This document shows, in pieces, positions 17,529 to 25,340 of a stretch of DNA of 64,000 nt. How positions within the stretch are numbered: position 1 is the stretch's first letter; every line of letters begins with the position of its first letter. The DNA comes from Oscillospiraceae bacterium (GTDB taxonomy: Bacteria > Bacillota > Clostridia > Oscillospirales > Oscillospiraceae). The DNA is taken from assembly GCA_015067615.1 (NCBI GenBank), contig SVMD01000002.1, forward strand, positions 1 through 64,000. Reading direction: 5' to 3'. The notes under the pieces are model-generated. The model saw only the letters and a list, made by a program, of their open reading frames with translations. It ran no database searches and was not told the DNA's origin. The position numbers and the translations under genes were made by a program.

Positions 17529-17757
17529 GTAGGGCGGGGTCACCTAATGGTGGTGTGATTGCCACAGGCAATCAATTATTGCTGATTCGCTGCGCGGAGC
17601 ACCACCCCGCCGACCAGCTTACGGAACTGCCCTGCTGAAGTCGATGCTAAGACTGAGATTACTACATATAGTTGACCGCTCAGATAAATCGGTGCGTCGG
17701 CGGACTCATGAGTCCGCCCTACAATGGAGAATGGAAGTTCTGCGATAAACGATAATT
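17529..17757. repeat. Dispersed palindromic repeat, second family (copy 1)
   Basis: The element starts with gtagggcgg (17529-17537), repeated as ccgccctac at 17714-17722. It contains attgccacaggcaatca and attcgctgcgcggagcacca, and ends near gataaacgataattta. A related copy lies at 33585-33760. No gene is seen within. Confidence 0.65.
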
Positions 17758-17797
17758 TACCTTCTCATTTTACCGTCCCGGGAACTGCGCGTCAAGG

Positions 17798-17826
17798 TTG
17801 ACAATGGGCCAAAAGGGGAGTAAAAT
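17798..17826 (+). promoter_or_regulatory. Promoter of mgtE
   Basis: TTGACA (17798-17803), 17-base spacer, TAAAAT (17821-17826). The predicted transcript has a leader of about 160 bases that contains a short ORF. Confidence 0.85.
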
Positions 17827-17858
17827 AATCTTAACTATGACTAAAAGGAGGGAACACC

Positions 17859-17939
17859 ATGGAACCCGGCAGTAGCGGCAATATACCCGGTCGAAGTAGC
17901 GCGAAAATTGGGCCCGTGGTGGGCTCTTTCCGCGCGTAA
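17859..17939 (+). CDS. Candidate 26-residue leader ORF upstream of mgtE
   Basis: ATG 17859 is preceded by a near-perfect aaaggagg (17843-17850) and reads 26 codons beginning MEPGSSGNIPGR and ending SFRA. It sits about 30 bases downstream of the predicted transcription start and 55 bases before mgtE. Part of the ORF can fold as a hairpin (gcgcg with cgcgc around ggGCCC-gtggt-GGGC). A translated leader that senses magnesium or translation state is plausible, as for the unrelated MgtL leader of enterobacteria. Regulation is inference; only the position, start signal and open frame are seen. Confidence 0.5.
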   Translation: MEPGSSGNIPGRSSAKIGPVVGSFRA

Positions 17940-17994
17940 GATGTGAGTAATTGCCTCTGAATCGTATCCAAAAACGAAAAGGAGGAAAATTTTC

Positions 17995-19374
17995 ATGGCT
18001 GAGCGCTTTGAAATTGTCCAGCGGGCGATCCTCGCCATGCTGGAGGACAAAAAATACGCAACCCTCCGGGATATCCTTTCCACTATGAACCCCAGCGACG
18101 TGGCGGGTTTATTTCAGGACCTGGAGGAGAAGCAGATCCCCATTATGTTCCGGCTGCTGCCCAAAGAGCTGGCGGCGGAGACCTTCGTGGAGATGGAGCC
18201 GTACGATCAGGAGCTGCTGATCCGGGGCTTTTCCGACAGCGAGCTGAAGGAAGTCCTGGACGAGCTGTATGTGGACGACGCGGCGGACCTGGTGGAGGAA
18301 ATGCCCGCCAACGTGGTCAAGCGGATCCTGAAAGCGGTGGACCCGGAGATGCGGTCCTCCATCAACCAGATCCTGCGCTACCCTGAGTATTCCGCAGGCA
18401 GCATTATGACCACGGAATATGTGTCCCTGCGGACCCACATGACCGTGGAGGAGGCCATCCTTCGCATCCGGCGCCAGGGCGTGGATAAGGAGACCATCTA
18501 CACCTGCTATGTGCTGGACAAGGACCGGACCCTCATCGGTCTGGTCACCGTCAAGGACCTGCTGCTGGCCCCTGACGACGATATGAAGATCCAGGAGATC
18601 ATGGAAACCAACCTGATCTTCGTCAATACCCAGACGGACCAGGAAGAAGTGGCCCGGATGTTCAGCAAGTACAATTTCCTGGCCCTGCCCGTGGTGGATA
18701 CCGAGGGCAGAATGGTGGGTATCTGTACCTTCGACGACGCCATGGACGTCATGGAAGAAGAGGCCACCGAGGATATGGAGCTGATGAGCGGTATGACGCC
18801 CTCGGAAAAGCCCTACCTCAAGTCCAGCCCCTTCGAGCTGTTCAAAAACCGGATCCCCTGGCTGATGCTGATGATGGTGTCCGCCACCTTTACAGGCCTC
18901 ATCATGACCGCCTTCGAGGATGCGCTGGCAGCCCAGATTGCCCTGTCCGCCTTTATCCCCATGCTGATGGGCACCGGCGGCAACTCAGGCTCCCAGTCCT
19001 CCGTCACCGTTATCCGCGGTCTGAGTCTGGGGGAGCTGACCTTCTCCGATGTGGGTGAGGTGCTGTGGAAGGAGATCCGCACCGCCCTGATGTGCGGTAT
19101 CGCCCTGGCAGTGGTCTGCTTCGGAAAGATCTGGCTGGTGGACAAGCTGCTCTTCGGCAACGAGAATATCACCCTGATGGTGGACCTGGTGGTGTGCCTG
19201 GCTCTGTGTGTCACCGTTGTCGTGGCAAAACTGGTGGGCTGCCTGCTGCCCATCGGCGCCAAGGCCGTGAAGCTGGACCCGGCGGTGATGGCTTCCCCCT
19301 TCATCTCCACCATCGTGGATGCCCTGAGTTTGCTGGTCTATTTCCTGTTCGCGAAAATGCTCCTGGGAGTATGA
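17995..19374 (+). CDS. mgtE: Magnesium transporter MgtE
   Basis: A 459-residue MgtE of normal length. The MgtE N domain (residues about 5-130, with LPKELAAETFVEM and ADLVEEMPANVV) precedes two CBS domains (about 135-255). A five-helix channel follows, with PWLMLMMVSATFTGLIM, the conserved MLMGTGGNSGSQS motif and a C-terminal SPFISTIVDALSLLVYF. It imports Mg2+ and is gated by cytosolic Mg2+ through the N and CBS domains. The start follows aaaggagg at 17980-17987. It is monocistronic after its leader ORF and ends at a bidirectional terminator. Confidence 0.96.
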   Translation: MAERFEIVQRAILAMLEDKKYATLRDILSTMNPSDVAGLFQDLEEKQIPIMFRLLPKELAAETFVEMEPYDQELLIRGFSDSELKEVLDELYVDDAADLVEEMPANVVKRILKAVDPEMRSSINQILRYPEYSAGSIMTTEYVSLRTHMTVEEAILRIRRQGVDKETIYTCYVLDKDRTLIGLVTVKDLLLAPDDDMKIQEIMETNLIFVNTQTDQEEVARMFSKYNFLALPVVDTEGRMVGICTFDDAMDVMEEEATEDMELMSGMTPSEKPYLKSSPFELFKNRIPWLMLMMVSATFTGLIMTAFEDALAAQIALSAFIPMLMGTGGNSGSQSSVTVIRGLSLGELTFSDVGEVLWKEIRTALMCGIALAVVCFGKIWLVDKLLFGNENITLMVDLVVCLALCVTVVVAKLVGCLLPIGAKAVKLDPAVMASPFISTIVDALSLLVYFLFAKMLLGV

Positions 19375-19375
19375 T

Positions 19376-19411
19376 AAAAACGTGCCTGTCTTTTCAGACA
19401 GGCACGTTTTT
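19376..19411. terminator. Bidirectional terminator between mgtE and the flotillin gene
   Basis: Stem cgtgcctgtct / agacaggcacg with a TTTC loop, flanked by five A on one side and five T on the other, so it can act for both convergent genes. Confidence 0.92.
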
Positions 19412-19437
19412 GCGGTTTACTATGGGTTTACTATGGT

Positions 19438-20865
19438 TTATTCGGCAGTATCCTCATTGCCGGAGAGAATCTTGGTGCCCAGAGCGCCCACCAGGAGGCT
19501 CTTCAGGTCAATGCCCATACCGGCGGAGATGCCCTCGGTGATCTGGGTGGTGGAGTTAACGATATCGCCCACCAGCTTGGCGGAGTTGCCTTCGCCGTAC
19601 ATGGTGATCTTGTCGACCTTGCTCAGAGGCTCGGCCACGTTCCTGGCAATCTCGGGCAGGGCGGCCATGATCATTTCCACCACGGCGGCTTCGCCGTACT
19701 TGCGCATGGCTTCTGCCTTCTTGTCAATACCCTCGGCTTCTGCCAGGGCCTTGGCCCGGATGGCCTCTGCTTCGGCCCGGCCCACGGCGGCGATACCCTC
19801 AGCCTCCTGCTCCCGGGCGAAGCGCTGGGCCTCAGCGATCTTCATCTGGGCGGCGGCCTCCTGCTCCTGCTCGAAGCGCTTGGCTTCTGCGTCCTTCTGG
19901 CGCTTAAACAGCTCTGCCTGGGCCTCCTGCTCCTGGCGGTAGCGCTCGGCATCGGCCTTGGCGCGAATCTCGGCGTCCAGGGTCTGCTTCTTGACCTCGA
20001 CTTCCCGGGCCTTCAGTTCTGCTTCCCGCTCGGCCTTGGCGATATTGGCGTTGGCGGAGGTGACCTCGATGGTCTTTCTCTGCTCCTGCTCCTGGATGGA
20101 GTAGGCGGCGTCGGCTTCGGCCTTCTTAATGTCGGACTGCTGCTTCAGCTCCGCCTGACGGATAGCCAGGGCATTCTGCTTCTCGGCAATCTCCATCTGG
20201 GACTGGACCTTGGCGTCGTTGGCTTCCTTGGCTGCCTGAGCCTGGGAGATGGCGATATCCCGGTCGGCCTGGGCCTTGGCGATGGCGGCGCCCTTCTTGA
20301 TCTTGCTGATATTGTCGATACCCAGGTCCTCAATGACGGAGTTCTGGTCAGCGAAGGACTGGACGTTGAAGGAAATCATTTCCAGACCCATCTTCTCCAG
20401 GTCGGGGATGGCGTTTTCCTGGACCCGCTCGGAGAAGGCCTTCCGGTCGGTGACCATCTCCTCCAGCCGCATCTGGCCCACGATCTCACGCATATTGCCC
20501 TCCAGGGTGTCCTGGACCCGGGAGATGATCTGGTTTTCGTTCTCGTTCAGGAAGAATTTGGAGGCCAGGATCATCATTTCGTCGCTCTGGCCGATGCGGA
20601 TCTTCACGGTGGCGTCCACCTTGATGTTGATGTACTCGGCGTTGGGGACGAAGTCGGCGGTCTTGACGTCCACGGAGAACATTTTCAGGCTCAGCTTATC
20701 CAGCCGCTCCAGGAAGGGGATCCGGAAGCCGGCCTTACCGATTAAGATTCGGGGCTTGCGGTAGCCGGAGATGATAAAGGCGGTGTCCGGGGGTGCCTTC
20801 ACATAGCTGGCAACCATCAGAGCCACGATGGCTACCACGGGGATGAGCGCAAATAACCACTTCAT
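19438..20865 (-). CDS. floT: Flotillin (SPFH domain)
   Basis: A 475-residue flotillin. A single N-terminal membrane anchor (residues 2-22) is followed by an SPFH/PHB domain (about 25-200, including KMFSVDVKTADFVPN). A long Ala/Glu-rich coiled coil (about 200-385, repeats such as AEREAELKAREVEVKK) and a C-terminal oligomerisation tail follow. Flotillins scaffold ordered membrane regions and influence membrane fluidity. aaggagg precedes the ATG. It is the most downstream gene of a minus-strand cluster that also encodes HflK/HflC, so both SPFH types occur together. Confidence 0.94.
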   Translation of the reverse strand: MKWLFALIPVVAIVALMVASYVKAPPDTAFIISGYRKPRILIGKAGFRIPFLERLDKLSLKMFSVDVKTADFVPNAEYINIKVDATVKIRIGQSDEMMILASKFFLNENENQIISRVQDTLEGNMREIVGQMRLEEMVTDRKAFSERVQENAIPDLEKMGLEMISFNVQSFADQNSVIEDLGIDNISKIKKGAAIAKAQADRDIAISQAQAAKEANDAKVQSQMEIAEKQNALAIRQAELKQQSDIKKAEADAAYSIQEQEQRKTIEVTSANANIAKAEREAELKAREVEVKKQTLDAEIRAKADAERYRQEQEAQAELFKRQKDAEAKRFEQEQEAAAQMKIAEAQRFAREQEAEGIAAVGRAEAEAIRAKALAEAEGIDKKAEAMRKYGEAAVVEMIMAALPEIARNVAEPLSKVDKITMYGEGNSAKLVGDIVNSTTQITEGISAGMGIDLKSLLVGALGTKILSGNEDTAE

Positions 20866-20938
20866 ACTGTTTTCCTCCTTAAATATCTATAAATGGATCA
20901 ACTACTTGGCTCTCCCTCTGGGAGAGGCAAGGCCAGCG

Positions 20939-21412
20939 TCAACTATTGTTTTGGGCCTCCTGGACGCAGTCGATGGTCAGCACCACCGCCAGGGCCATGA
21001 TCTCGTCGGCTCCGGGGGCGATGTCCAGCTCGTAGCTGTCGCCCCAGGTCATCCACTCCTTGGTGATGGTGACGATGGGGGACCCGTTTTGCAGGATCTG
21101 GTAGTCATGCTCCCAGAAATTGCCCTGGATCTCCCAGCCCAGACCCTCGATGGTGTAGCGGGGGGTGAAAAGGCTCATTTCCTTCTTCACCTGGACGGTG
21201 CTGCCGCCGCTGGTCACCAGGAACCGGGGCAGAAGCGTGAAGAGCTGCTGCTGGATGAAGGCCAGCTCCCGGCCGAACATGTCGTAGATATAGAGCTTCT
21301 TGCCAATGGAGAAGGCCGGGCCCTCCACGGTGTACTTATCCTCGCCCAGGGCGTCCTTGACGAAGAATTTTTCGCCCCAGGAGAATACTTTTTCTTTGAT
21401 GTAGAGCTTCAT
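20939..21412 (-). CDS. LURP-one-related (LOR/YxjI-like, Tubby fold) protein
   Basis: A 157-residue protein. The N-terminus KLYIKEKVFSWGEKFFVKD, then YTVEGPAFSIGKKLYIYD, ELAFIQQQLFTLLPRF, RYTIEGLGWEIQGNF and ITKEW, matches the LURP-one-related family, whose Tubby-like barrel is related to phospholipid scramblases. The molecular function in bacteria is unknown. It lies 73 bases before the flotillin gene and 15 bases after the DUF6054 gene on the same strand, suggesting a membrane-associated role. aggagg precedes the ATG. Confidence 0.85.
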   Translation of the reverse strand: MKLYIKEKVFSWGEKFFVKDALGEDKYTVEGPAFSIGKKLYIYDMFGRELAFIQQQLFTLLPRFLVTSGGSTVQVKKEMSLFTPRYTIEGLGWEIQGNFWEHDYQILQNGSPIVTITKEWMTWGDSYELDIAPGADEIMALAVVLTIDCVQEAQNNS

Positions 21413-21427
21413 GGGGGTCCTCCTTGT

Positions 21428-21760
21428 TCAGATCCGGGCCAGCACGTCCTTCAGGGTGTCGAGAAATGTCTCCTCACCCCAGGTGTTGACCTTGAAGAAC
21501 ATGGCCTGGCTGCCGCCGGAGGTGATGGCGCAGATGCGGACAGCGTTTCCCGCCTGGAAGAGGGTCACGTTCATGCTGACCCGGTTGCCGCCGGCGTAGC
21601 TGTAGCGCTCAAAGACCCGGACAGCGCAGCGGGCATCGCCCTCCCGGACGTCCCAGCCGTCCTCCAGGGTAGCGGAGGTGCTGGCATCCAGCACGCCCTT
21701 TTCAATGATTTTCAGGATCCGGTCGAAATCGCCGGTAACGGTGCGGGTAAATTTTGCCAT
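21428..21760 (-). CDS. DUF6054 family protein
   Basis: A 110-residue protein. The sequence, starting AKFTRTVTGDFDRILKIIEKG and continuing with CAVRVFERYSYAGGNRVSMNVTLF and ending NTWGEETFL, fits the DUF6054 family of small cytosolic proteins, whose function is not known. I place the start at 21760 because aaaaaggaggg precedes it and the family begins there. It is flanked by the LOR gene and a two-helix membrane protein, within the SPFH cluster. Confidence 0.75.
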   Translation of the reverse strand: MAKFTRTVTGDFDRILKIIEKGVLDASTSATLEDGWDVREGDARCAVRVFERYSYAGGNRVSMNVTLFQAGNAVRICAITSGGSQAMFFKVNTWGEETFLDTLKDVLARI

Positions 21761-21849
21761 AGAAACCCTCCTTTTTCTGTAGGGGAGGGTCATTGACCCT
21801 CCCGCAATGCTCATCAGCAGCGCACAATGGTCGTTAGGTTTCGGGCGGG

Positions 21850-22308
21850 TTAGCCCATAACCACCACCCGGCCGGTTTCCTCGTTGTAGGCCAGGGTGAC
21901 TTCTCGGTTTACATAATCCTCCATCAAGGGCCCCAGCCAGCCCCGGGCCAGGAAGATGGAGCTGGTTTTTGCGGTGACAGGCCCCTTTTTCGCAGAGGTG
22001 AGCTCCACGGTGAAGTAGAAGGCGTGGAATGTGTTGGCATGGGGCTGGCTGAGGAGAACTTTGTGGAAGGTGTAGTGCTCCACTTTTCGGAACACCCGGA
22101 ACCAGCGCCAGCCGTAGGCTACCCAAATGGGCAGCAGAAAAGCTCCGCAGAGGATGGTGGTGAAGGTGAAGCCGCCCCAGAACAGGGTCAGCACCGTCAC
22201 ATAGGCCGCCACCAGGAAGGACCACACCGCCAGGGCGCTGCGGATATGGGCGATCTCCAGAGAGCATTTCAGTTTTTCTTTCATTTCTTTTTCATCCACG
22301 GGAATCAT
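21850..22308 (-). CDS. Two-helix membrane protein of unknown function
   Basis: A protein of about 152 residues with two adjacent hydrophobic helices (roughly residues 25-45 and 48-68, with AVWSFLVAAYVTVLTLFW and FTTILCGAFLLPIW). A soluble C-terminal domain follows with FRKVEHYTFHKVLLSQPHA and LARGWLGPLMEDYVNREV. I do not recognise the family. ATG 22308 is chosen because purine-rich agagaaaag precedes it; ATG 22329 in the same frame is an alternative with no ribosome site. It is between a lipoprotein gene and the DUF6054 gene on the same strand. Confidence 0.6.
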   Translation of the reverse strand: MIPVDEKEMKEKLKCSLEIAHIRSALAVWSFLVAAYVTVLTLFWGGFTFTTILCGAFLLPIWVAYGWRWFRVFRKVEHYTFHKVLLSQPHANTFHAFYFTVELTSAKKGPVTAKTSSIFLARGWLGPLMEDYVNREVTLAYNEETGRVVVMG

Positions 22309-22332
22309 CTCTTTTCTCTGTGGGATCATGGC

Positions 22333-22872
22333 TCAGATCAGGCAGGCCACCAGGCCCAGAACGGCGAAGGCACCGCCGCTGACCCGGACCATGGTCAGGT
22401 AGAAGTCCGAGGGCTCCGCGCTGCGGAACATCCAGCCCCTGCTTAAGTAAAATACGCTTTCCGGGGAGATGATATGCCAGGCGCCCAGGGCCATCAGGAT
22501 CAGGCCAAGAATAGGGGAGCCCACCTTTTTCTCCGGTTCCCCGGCTTCCAGGGCCCAGACCAGAGTGTTCCCGGAGAGATACAGATTCTCGTTGACACCG
22601 TCGGCGCCCCCATAGCCGCCGCTTTTGGTTTTGTACCAGTTAAAGTGGCCGCCGTTGGGATAGATGATCTTGTAGTGGATGTCCCCGTTGGCGTTTTCCG
22701 TTCGGGTATAGGTGTACACGTCCAAGCCGTCCACGATGGTGCCGGATTCGGGGTAGATGTGGATGGTCCTGTCATTTACATTAAAGGTATAGGGTTCCGG
22801 GCTCTTGCTGCCGCAGCCGGAAAGCGCCATCGCCAGAACCAGCAGCGGGAGCAGGATGCGAAAATGTTTCAC
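22333..22872 (-). CDS. Small lipoprotein with C-terminal membrane segments
   Basis: A protein of about 179 residues starting at GTG 22872 (aaagaggtg upstream). It has a lipoprotein signal peptide (LLVLAMALSGC), a short beta-rich region (residues about 25-105, with TFNVNDRTIHIYPESGTIVDG and WYKTKSGGYGG) and two C-terminal hydrophobic stretches (GSPILGLILMALGAWHII and GGAFAVLGLVACLI). The family is not recognised. The gene start coincides with a 15-of-16 match to parS at 22865-22880. A longer start at 22917 would run into the palindromic repeat and lacks a ribosome site. Confidence 0.65.
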   Translation of the reverse strand: MKHFRILLPLLVLAMALSGCGSKSPEPYTFNVNDRTIHIYPESGTIVDGLDVYTYTRTENANGDIHYKIIYPNGGHFNWYKTKSGGYGGADGVNENLYLSGNTLVWALEAGEPEKKVGSPILGLILMALGAWHIISPESVFYLSRGWMFRSAEPSDFYLTMVRVSGGAFAVLGLVACLI

Positions 22873-22880
22873 GGGAAACA
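22865..22880. promoter_or_regulatory. parS-like sequence with one mismatch
   Basis: TGTTTCACGGGAAACA differs at one position from the consensus TGTTTCACGTGAAACA found upstream of parA at 26443. It overlaps the GTG start of the lipoprotein gene. It may be a weaker Spo0J/ParB site or coincidence. Confidence 0.5.
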
Positions 22881-22893
22881 CCTCTTTCTTTAT

Positions 22894-22997
22894 GTCATTG
22901 CGAGCCAGTGCGCACACTGGCGTGGCAATCTCACGGACATTTCAAAAACCTTGGGGGATTGCCACACCAGTGACATCGGTCACTGGTTCGCAATGAC
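22894..22997. repeat. Long palindromic dispersed repeat
   Basis: Ends gtcattgcgagccagtg and cactggttcgcaatgac are inverted, with inner arms tggcaatc / gattgcca. It resembles intergenic palindromes common in gut Firmicutes and could form a long hairpin between hflC and the lipoprotein gene. Confidence 0.75.
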
Positions 22998-23004
22998 GTT
23001 CGTT

Positions 23005-23877
23005 TTAGTTTATACCCATGAGGATCTTGGCCAGGTCGGAGTCGGCGTCCAGGATGACGGTCTTTTCGGTGCCGGTCAGGCTGTCCCGGAGGGCATCCAG
23101 GGCCAGGGTGAACTCGTAGAATTCCTTCTTGTCGTCGGTGTTGTAGGCCTCGGCCAGCAGACGCATGTACTCTGCTTCACCCTCGGCCTCCAGCTTGGCG
23201 GCCTCGGCGGTGGCGTTGGACACCAGAATGTTCACCTGCTTGTCCACATCGTTGCGGATGATAGAAGCCTCGTAGTTGCCGTCGGCGGTGTACTTTTCGG
23301 CCATCTGGTTCCGCTCGGAGATCATACGGTTGTACACGGCATTCAGGTTGGAGTCGGGCAGGTCGAAGCGTTTGATCTTCACATCCACCACCTGGATGCC
23401 GTACTTGTTGGCTTCTGCGTCCACGTCGGCGGCGATGCCTTCGTAGATGATGTTCCGCTCAGCACCGTCATTCATGTTGATGATGTCGGACTGGGCCATG
23501 GTGGACATGGTGTTCTTCAGAATGGTGTAGGTGATGGCGTTGAGCCGGTCCTCGGCCTTGACGGTGTTGTCCAGGGTCTGGAAGAACAGCAGGGGATCCT
23601 CTATCCGCCACAGAACGTAGCAGTCCACGGTCATATTCTGCTTGTCAGAGGTAAAGACCTCGGAAGGGGGGATGTCGTAGAGGGTAGCGGCCTTGGAAAA
23701 ATACTTGATGGAATCCACGAAGGGGAGCTTGAAGTGCAGACCCGCTTCGTCGGTGGTCTCGATGATCTTGGAGAAGCGGACGGTGCAGGCGTATTCGTTC
23801 TCCCGGACGGTGTACATGGAGTTTGCCAGGCAGATGACCAGCAAACAGGCGATAACGGCGAGGATGGATTTTTTCAT
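23005..23877 (-). CDS. hflC: HflC-like SPFH protein
   Basis: A 290-residue protein with one N-terminal transmembrane segment (ILAVIACLLVICLANSMYTV) and a PHB/SPFH domain (VRENEYACTVRFSKI ... GLHFKLPFVDSIKYFSK). A C-terminal coiled coil (AEAAKLEAEGEAEYMRLLAEAYN) follows. With HflK it would form the membrane cage that surrounds and restrains FtsH in bacteria that have it; this role is known for Escherichia coli and inferred here. It directly follows hflK (13 bases) and has ggaggac before the ATG. Confidence 0.9.
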   Translation of the reverse strand: MKKSILAVIACLLVICLANSMYTVRENEYACTVRFSKIIETTDEAGLHFKLPFVDSIKYFSKAATLYDIPPSEVFTSDKQNMTVDCYVLWRIEDPLLFFQTLDNTVKAEDRLNAITYTILKNTMSTMAQSDIINMNDGAERNIIYEGIAADVDAEANKYGIQVVDVKIKRFDLPDSNLNAVYNRMISERNQMAEKYTADGNYEASIIRNDVDKQVNILVSNATAEAAKLEAEGEAEYMRLLAEAYNTDDKKEFYEFTLALDALRDSLTGTEKTVILDADSDLAKILMGIN

Positions 23878-23890
23878 TGCTTTGTCCTCC

Positions 23891-24889
23891 TTAACCTGCG
23901 TTGTCCACTAAGCTTTCCAGAGGCAGGAGCATCTGCACATCGTCACTGCCGGAGGTGTTGATGAACAGCTTCACTCCGGGCAGGATCTCGGAAATGGCTT
24001 CGTAGTACATACGGGACTTGGTGATTTCGGGATTCAGAGCGTACTGCTCGTACATGGCGGTGAACATGGCCACCTGCTCCTTGGCTTCGTTGATACGCTT
24101 CTGTCTTAAATACTCCGCGTTCTGGATCAGCTTGTCAGCCTGGGCCTGGGCCGCGGGGATCTGGGCATTTTCGTAGGCCTTGGCCTGGTTCACCACGGCC
24201 TCAGCATTCTGCTTGGCGGTCTCCACAGCCTTGAAGGCTTCGATGACCTCCTGGGTGGGGGGCTCAGCGTCCTGGATGCGAACATCCACCAGGGTCAGGC
24301 CGATGTCGTACTCCATAAGGATCTCGGTGACCAGGTCCTTCACCTGGGCCTGGATATTCTCCTTGCCGTCAGTCAGGACGGAGTCGACGCTGGAGGAGCC
24401 GACCACGTTGCGGATCTGGCTCTGGATCAGGTTGCGCAGGATCAGCTCCGCGTCGCTGGAGGCGTAGAGGTAGCGCTCGGGATTGGAGATCCGGTACTCC
24501 ACGAAGAAGTCCACGTTGACGATGTTGTAGTCGCCGGTGATCATGGTGGACTCATCCTCATTGACCAGATAGGAATTTCCGGTGGTGGTGTAGCCCAGCT
24601 CGATCTTCTGGTAGACATTCACGTCAACCTTCTGGACCTGCTGGATGCCGAAGGGAAGCTTGAAGTGGACACCGGCGCCGGTGATATCCGTGACCTTGCC
24701 GAAGGTGGTGACCACGGCCTGCTGCTTATCGTCCACGGTGTACCAGCAGGTCATGGCGGCCATGACCAGAACCACTGCCAGGACGGCCAGCAGCACGTGG
24801 CGGCCCTTCAGCTGGAAATTAATTGTTTTCTTGGGCTTCTTGGGCTTGGATCCCTGGGGGGACCAGGAATAGGTGGTGTTTTCTTCCAT
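23891..24889 (-). CDS. hflK: HflK-like SPFH protein
   Basis: A 332-residue protein with a basic N-terminal cytosolic tail (SKPKKPKKTINFQLKG) and a transmembrane helix (about residues 30-50). The SPFH domain (VVTTFGKVTDITGAGVHFKLPFG) and a helical C-terminus with ALA/EAVVNQAKAYENAQIPAAQAQADK follow, characteristic of HflK. It is partner to HflC downstream. Length and domain order are normal, and aaggagatatcacc precedes the ATG. Confidence 0.9.
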   Translation of the reverse strand: MEENTTYSWSPQGSKPKKPKKTINFQLKGRHVLLAVLAVVLVMAAMTCWYTVDDKQQAVVTTFGKVTDITGAGVHFKLPFGIQQVQKVDVNVYQKIELGYTTTGNSYLVNEDESTMITGDYNIVNVDFFVEYRISNPERYLYASSDAELILRNLIQSQIRNVVGSSSVDSVLTDGKENIQAQVKDLVTEILMEYDIGLTLVDVRIQDAEPPTQEVIEAFKAVETAKQNAEAVVNQAKAYENAQIPAAQAQADKLIQNAEYLRQKRINEAKEQVAMFTAMYEQYALNPEITKSRMYYEAISEILPGVKLFINTSGSDDVQMLLPLESLVDNAG

Positions 24890-24945
24890 GGTGATATCTC
24901 CTTATTAAATAATGTATGTTGTTGAACCGGCGAGGGAGCGGTGCG

Positions 24946-25278
24946 TCAGACGCGCTCGAAGTTTAAAAACCTTGTGCCCTGGAAGGTGAGCTTGCCTCTG
25001 TCGCCTTCCACCAGATAGCCGAACCGGTCATAGGGGATCATCAGCTCCAGCCGGTCGCCGGACTCGAACTGGAAGGTGGCGTAGTAGGTGGTGTGGGCGT
25101 GATCGCCCCGGACATGGGTGCGCTTGGCCACCACCGTGGCCTCGGAAGTCAGCCGGGAAGAATTATTGTTCCTGTGGTTCTGCTTGGCGCTCTTGAAGAG
25201 AGTGCTGACGATTATGCCAAACACCAATCCAAACATGGCAAGAAACAGAAGAGGAAAAATGTTAAACATCAGATCCAT
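24946..25278 (-). CDS. DUF2500 domain membrane protein
   Basis: A 110-residue protein. An N-terminal transmembrane helix (LMFNIFPLLFLAMFGLVFGI) is followed by a small beta domain with ATVVAKRTHVRGDHAHTTYY and the end GDRGKLTFQGTRFLNFER, the pattern of DUF2500. Its function is unknown. It lies 56 bases before hflK on the same strand and is preceded by ataaggag. Its place in the SPFH cluster suggests a membrane-related role. Confidence 0.8.
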   Translation of the reverse strand: MDLMFNIFPLLFLAMFGLVFGIIVSTLFKSAKQNHRNNNSSRLTSEATVVAKRTHVRGDHAHTTYYATFQFESGDRLELMIPYDRFGYLVEGDRGKLTFQGTRFLNFERV

Positions 25279-25304
25279 AAAATTGCTCCTTATACGTCAG
25301 ACAT

Positions 25305-25340
25305 AGCCATTCTGCATTCTGCATTTTGCATTCTGCATTA
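25305..25340. repeat. Short direct-repeat tract (cattctgcattctgcatt type)
   Basis: Several copies of a seven-base unit attctgc occur in tandem. The same unit, in either orientation, is found at 27237-27270, 36347-36384 and 36567-36600. Confidence 0.6.

Noticed and set aside
17827..17994. M-box magnesium riboswitch upstream of mgtE
   Set aside because: The conserved GGTGAGGCTCCT-type core is absent; only a leader ORF and a hairpin are seen.
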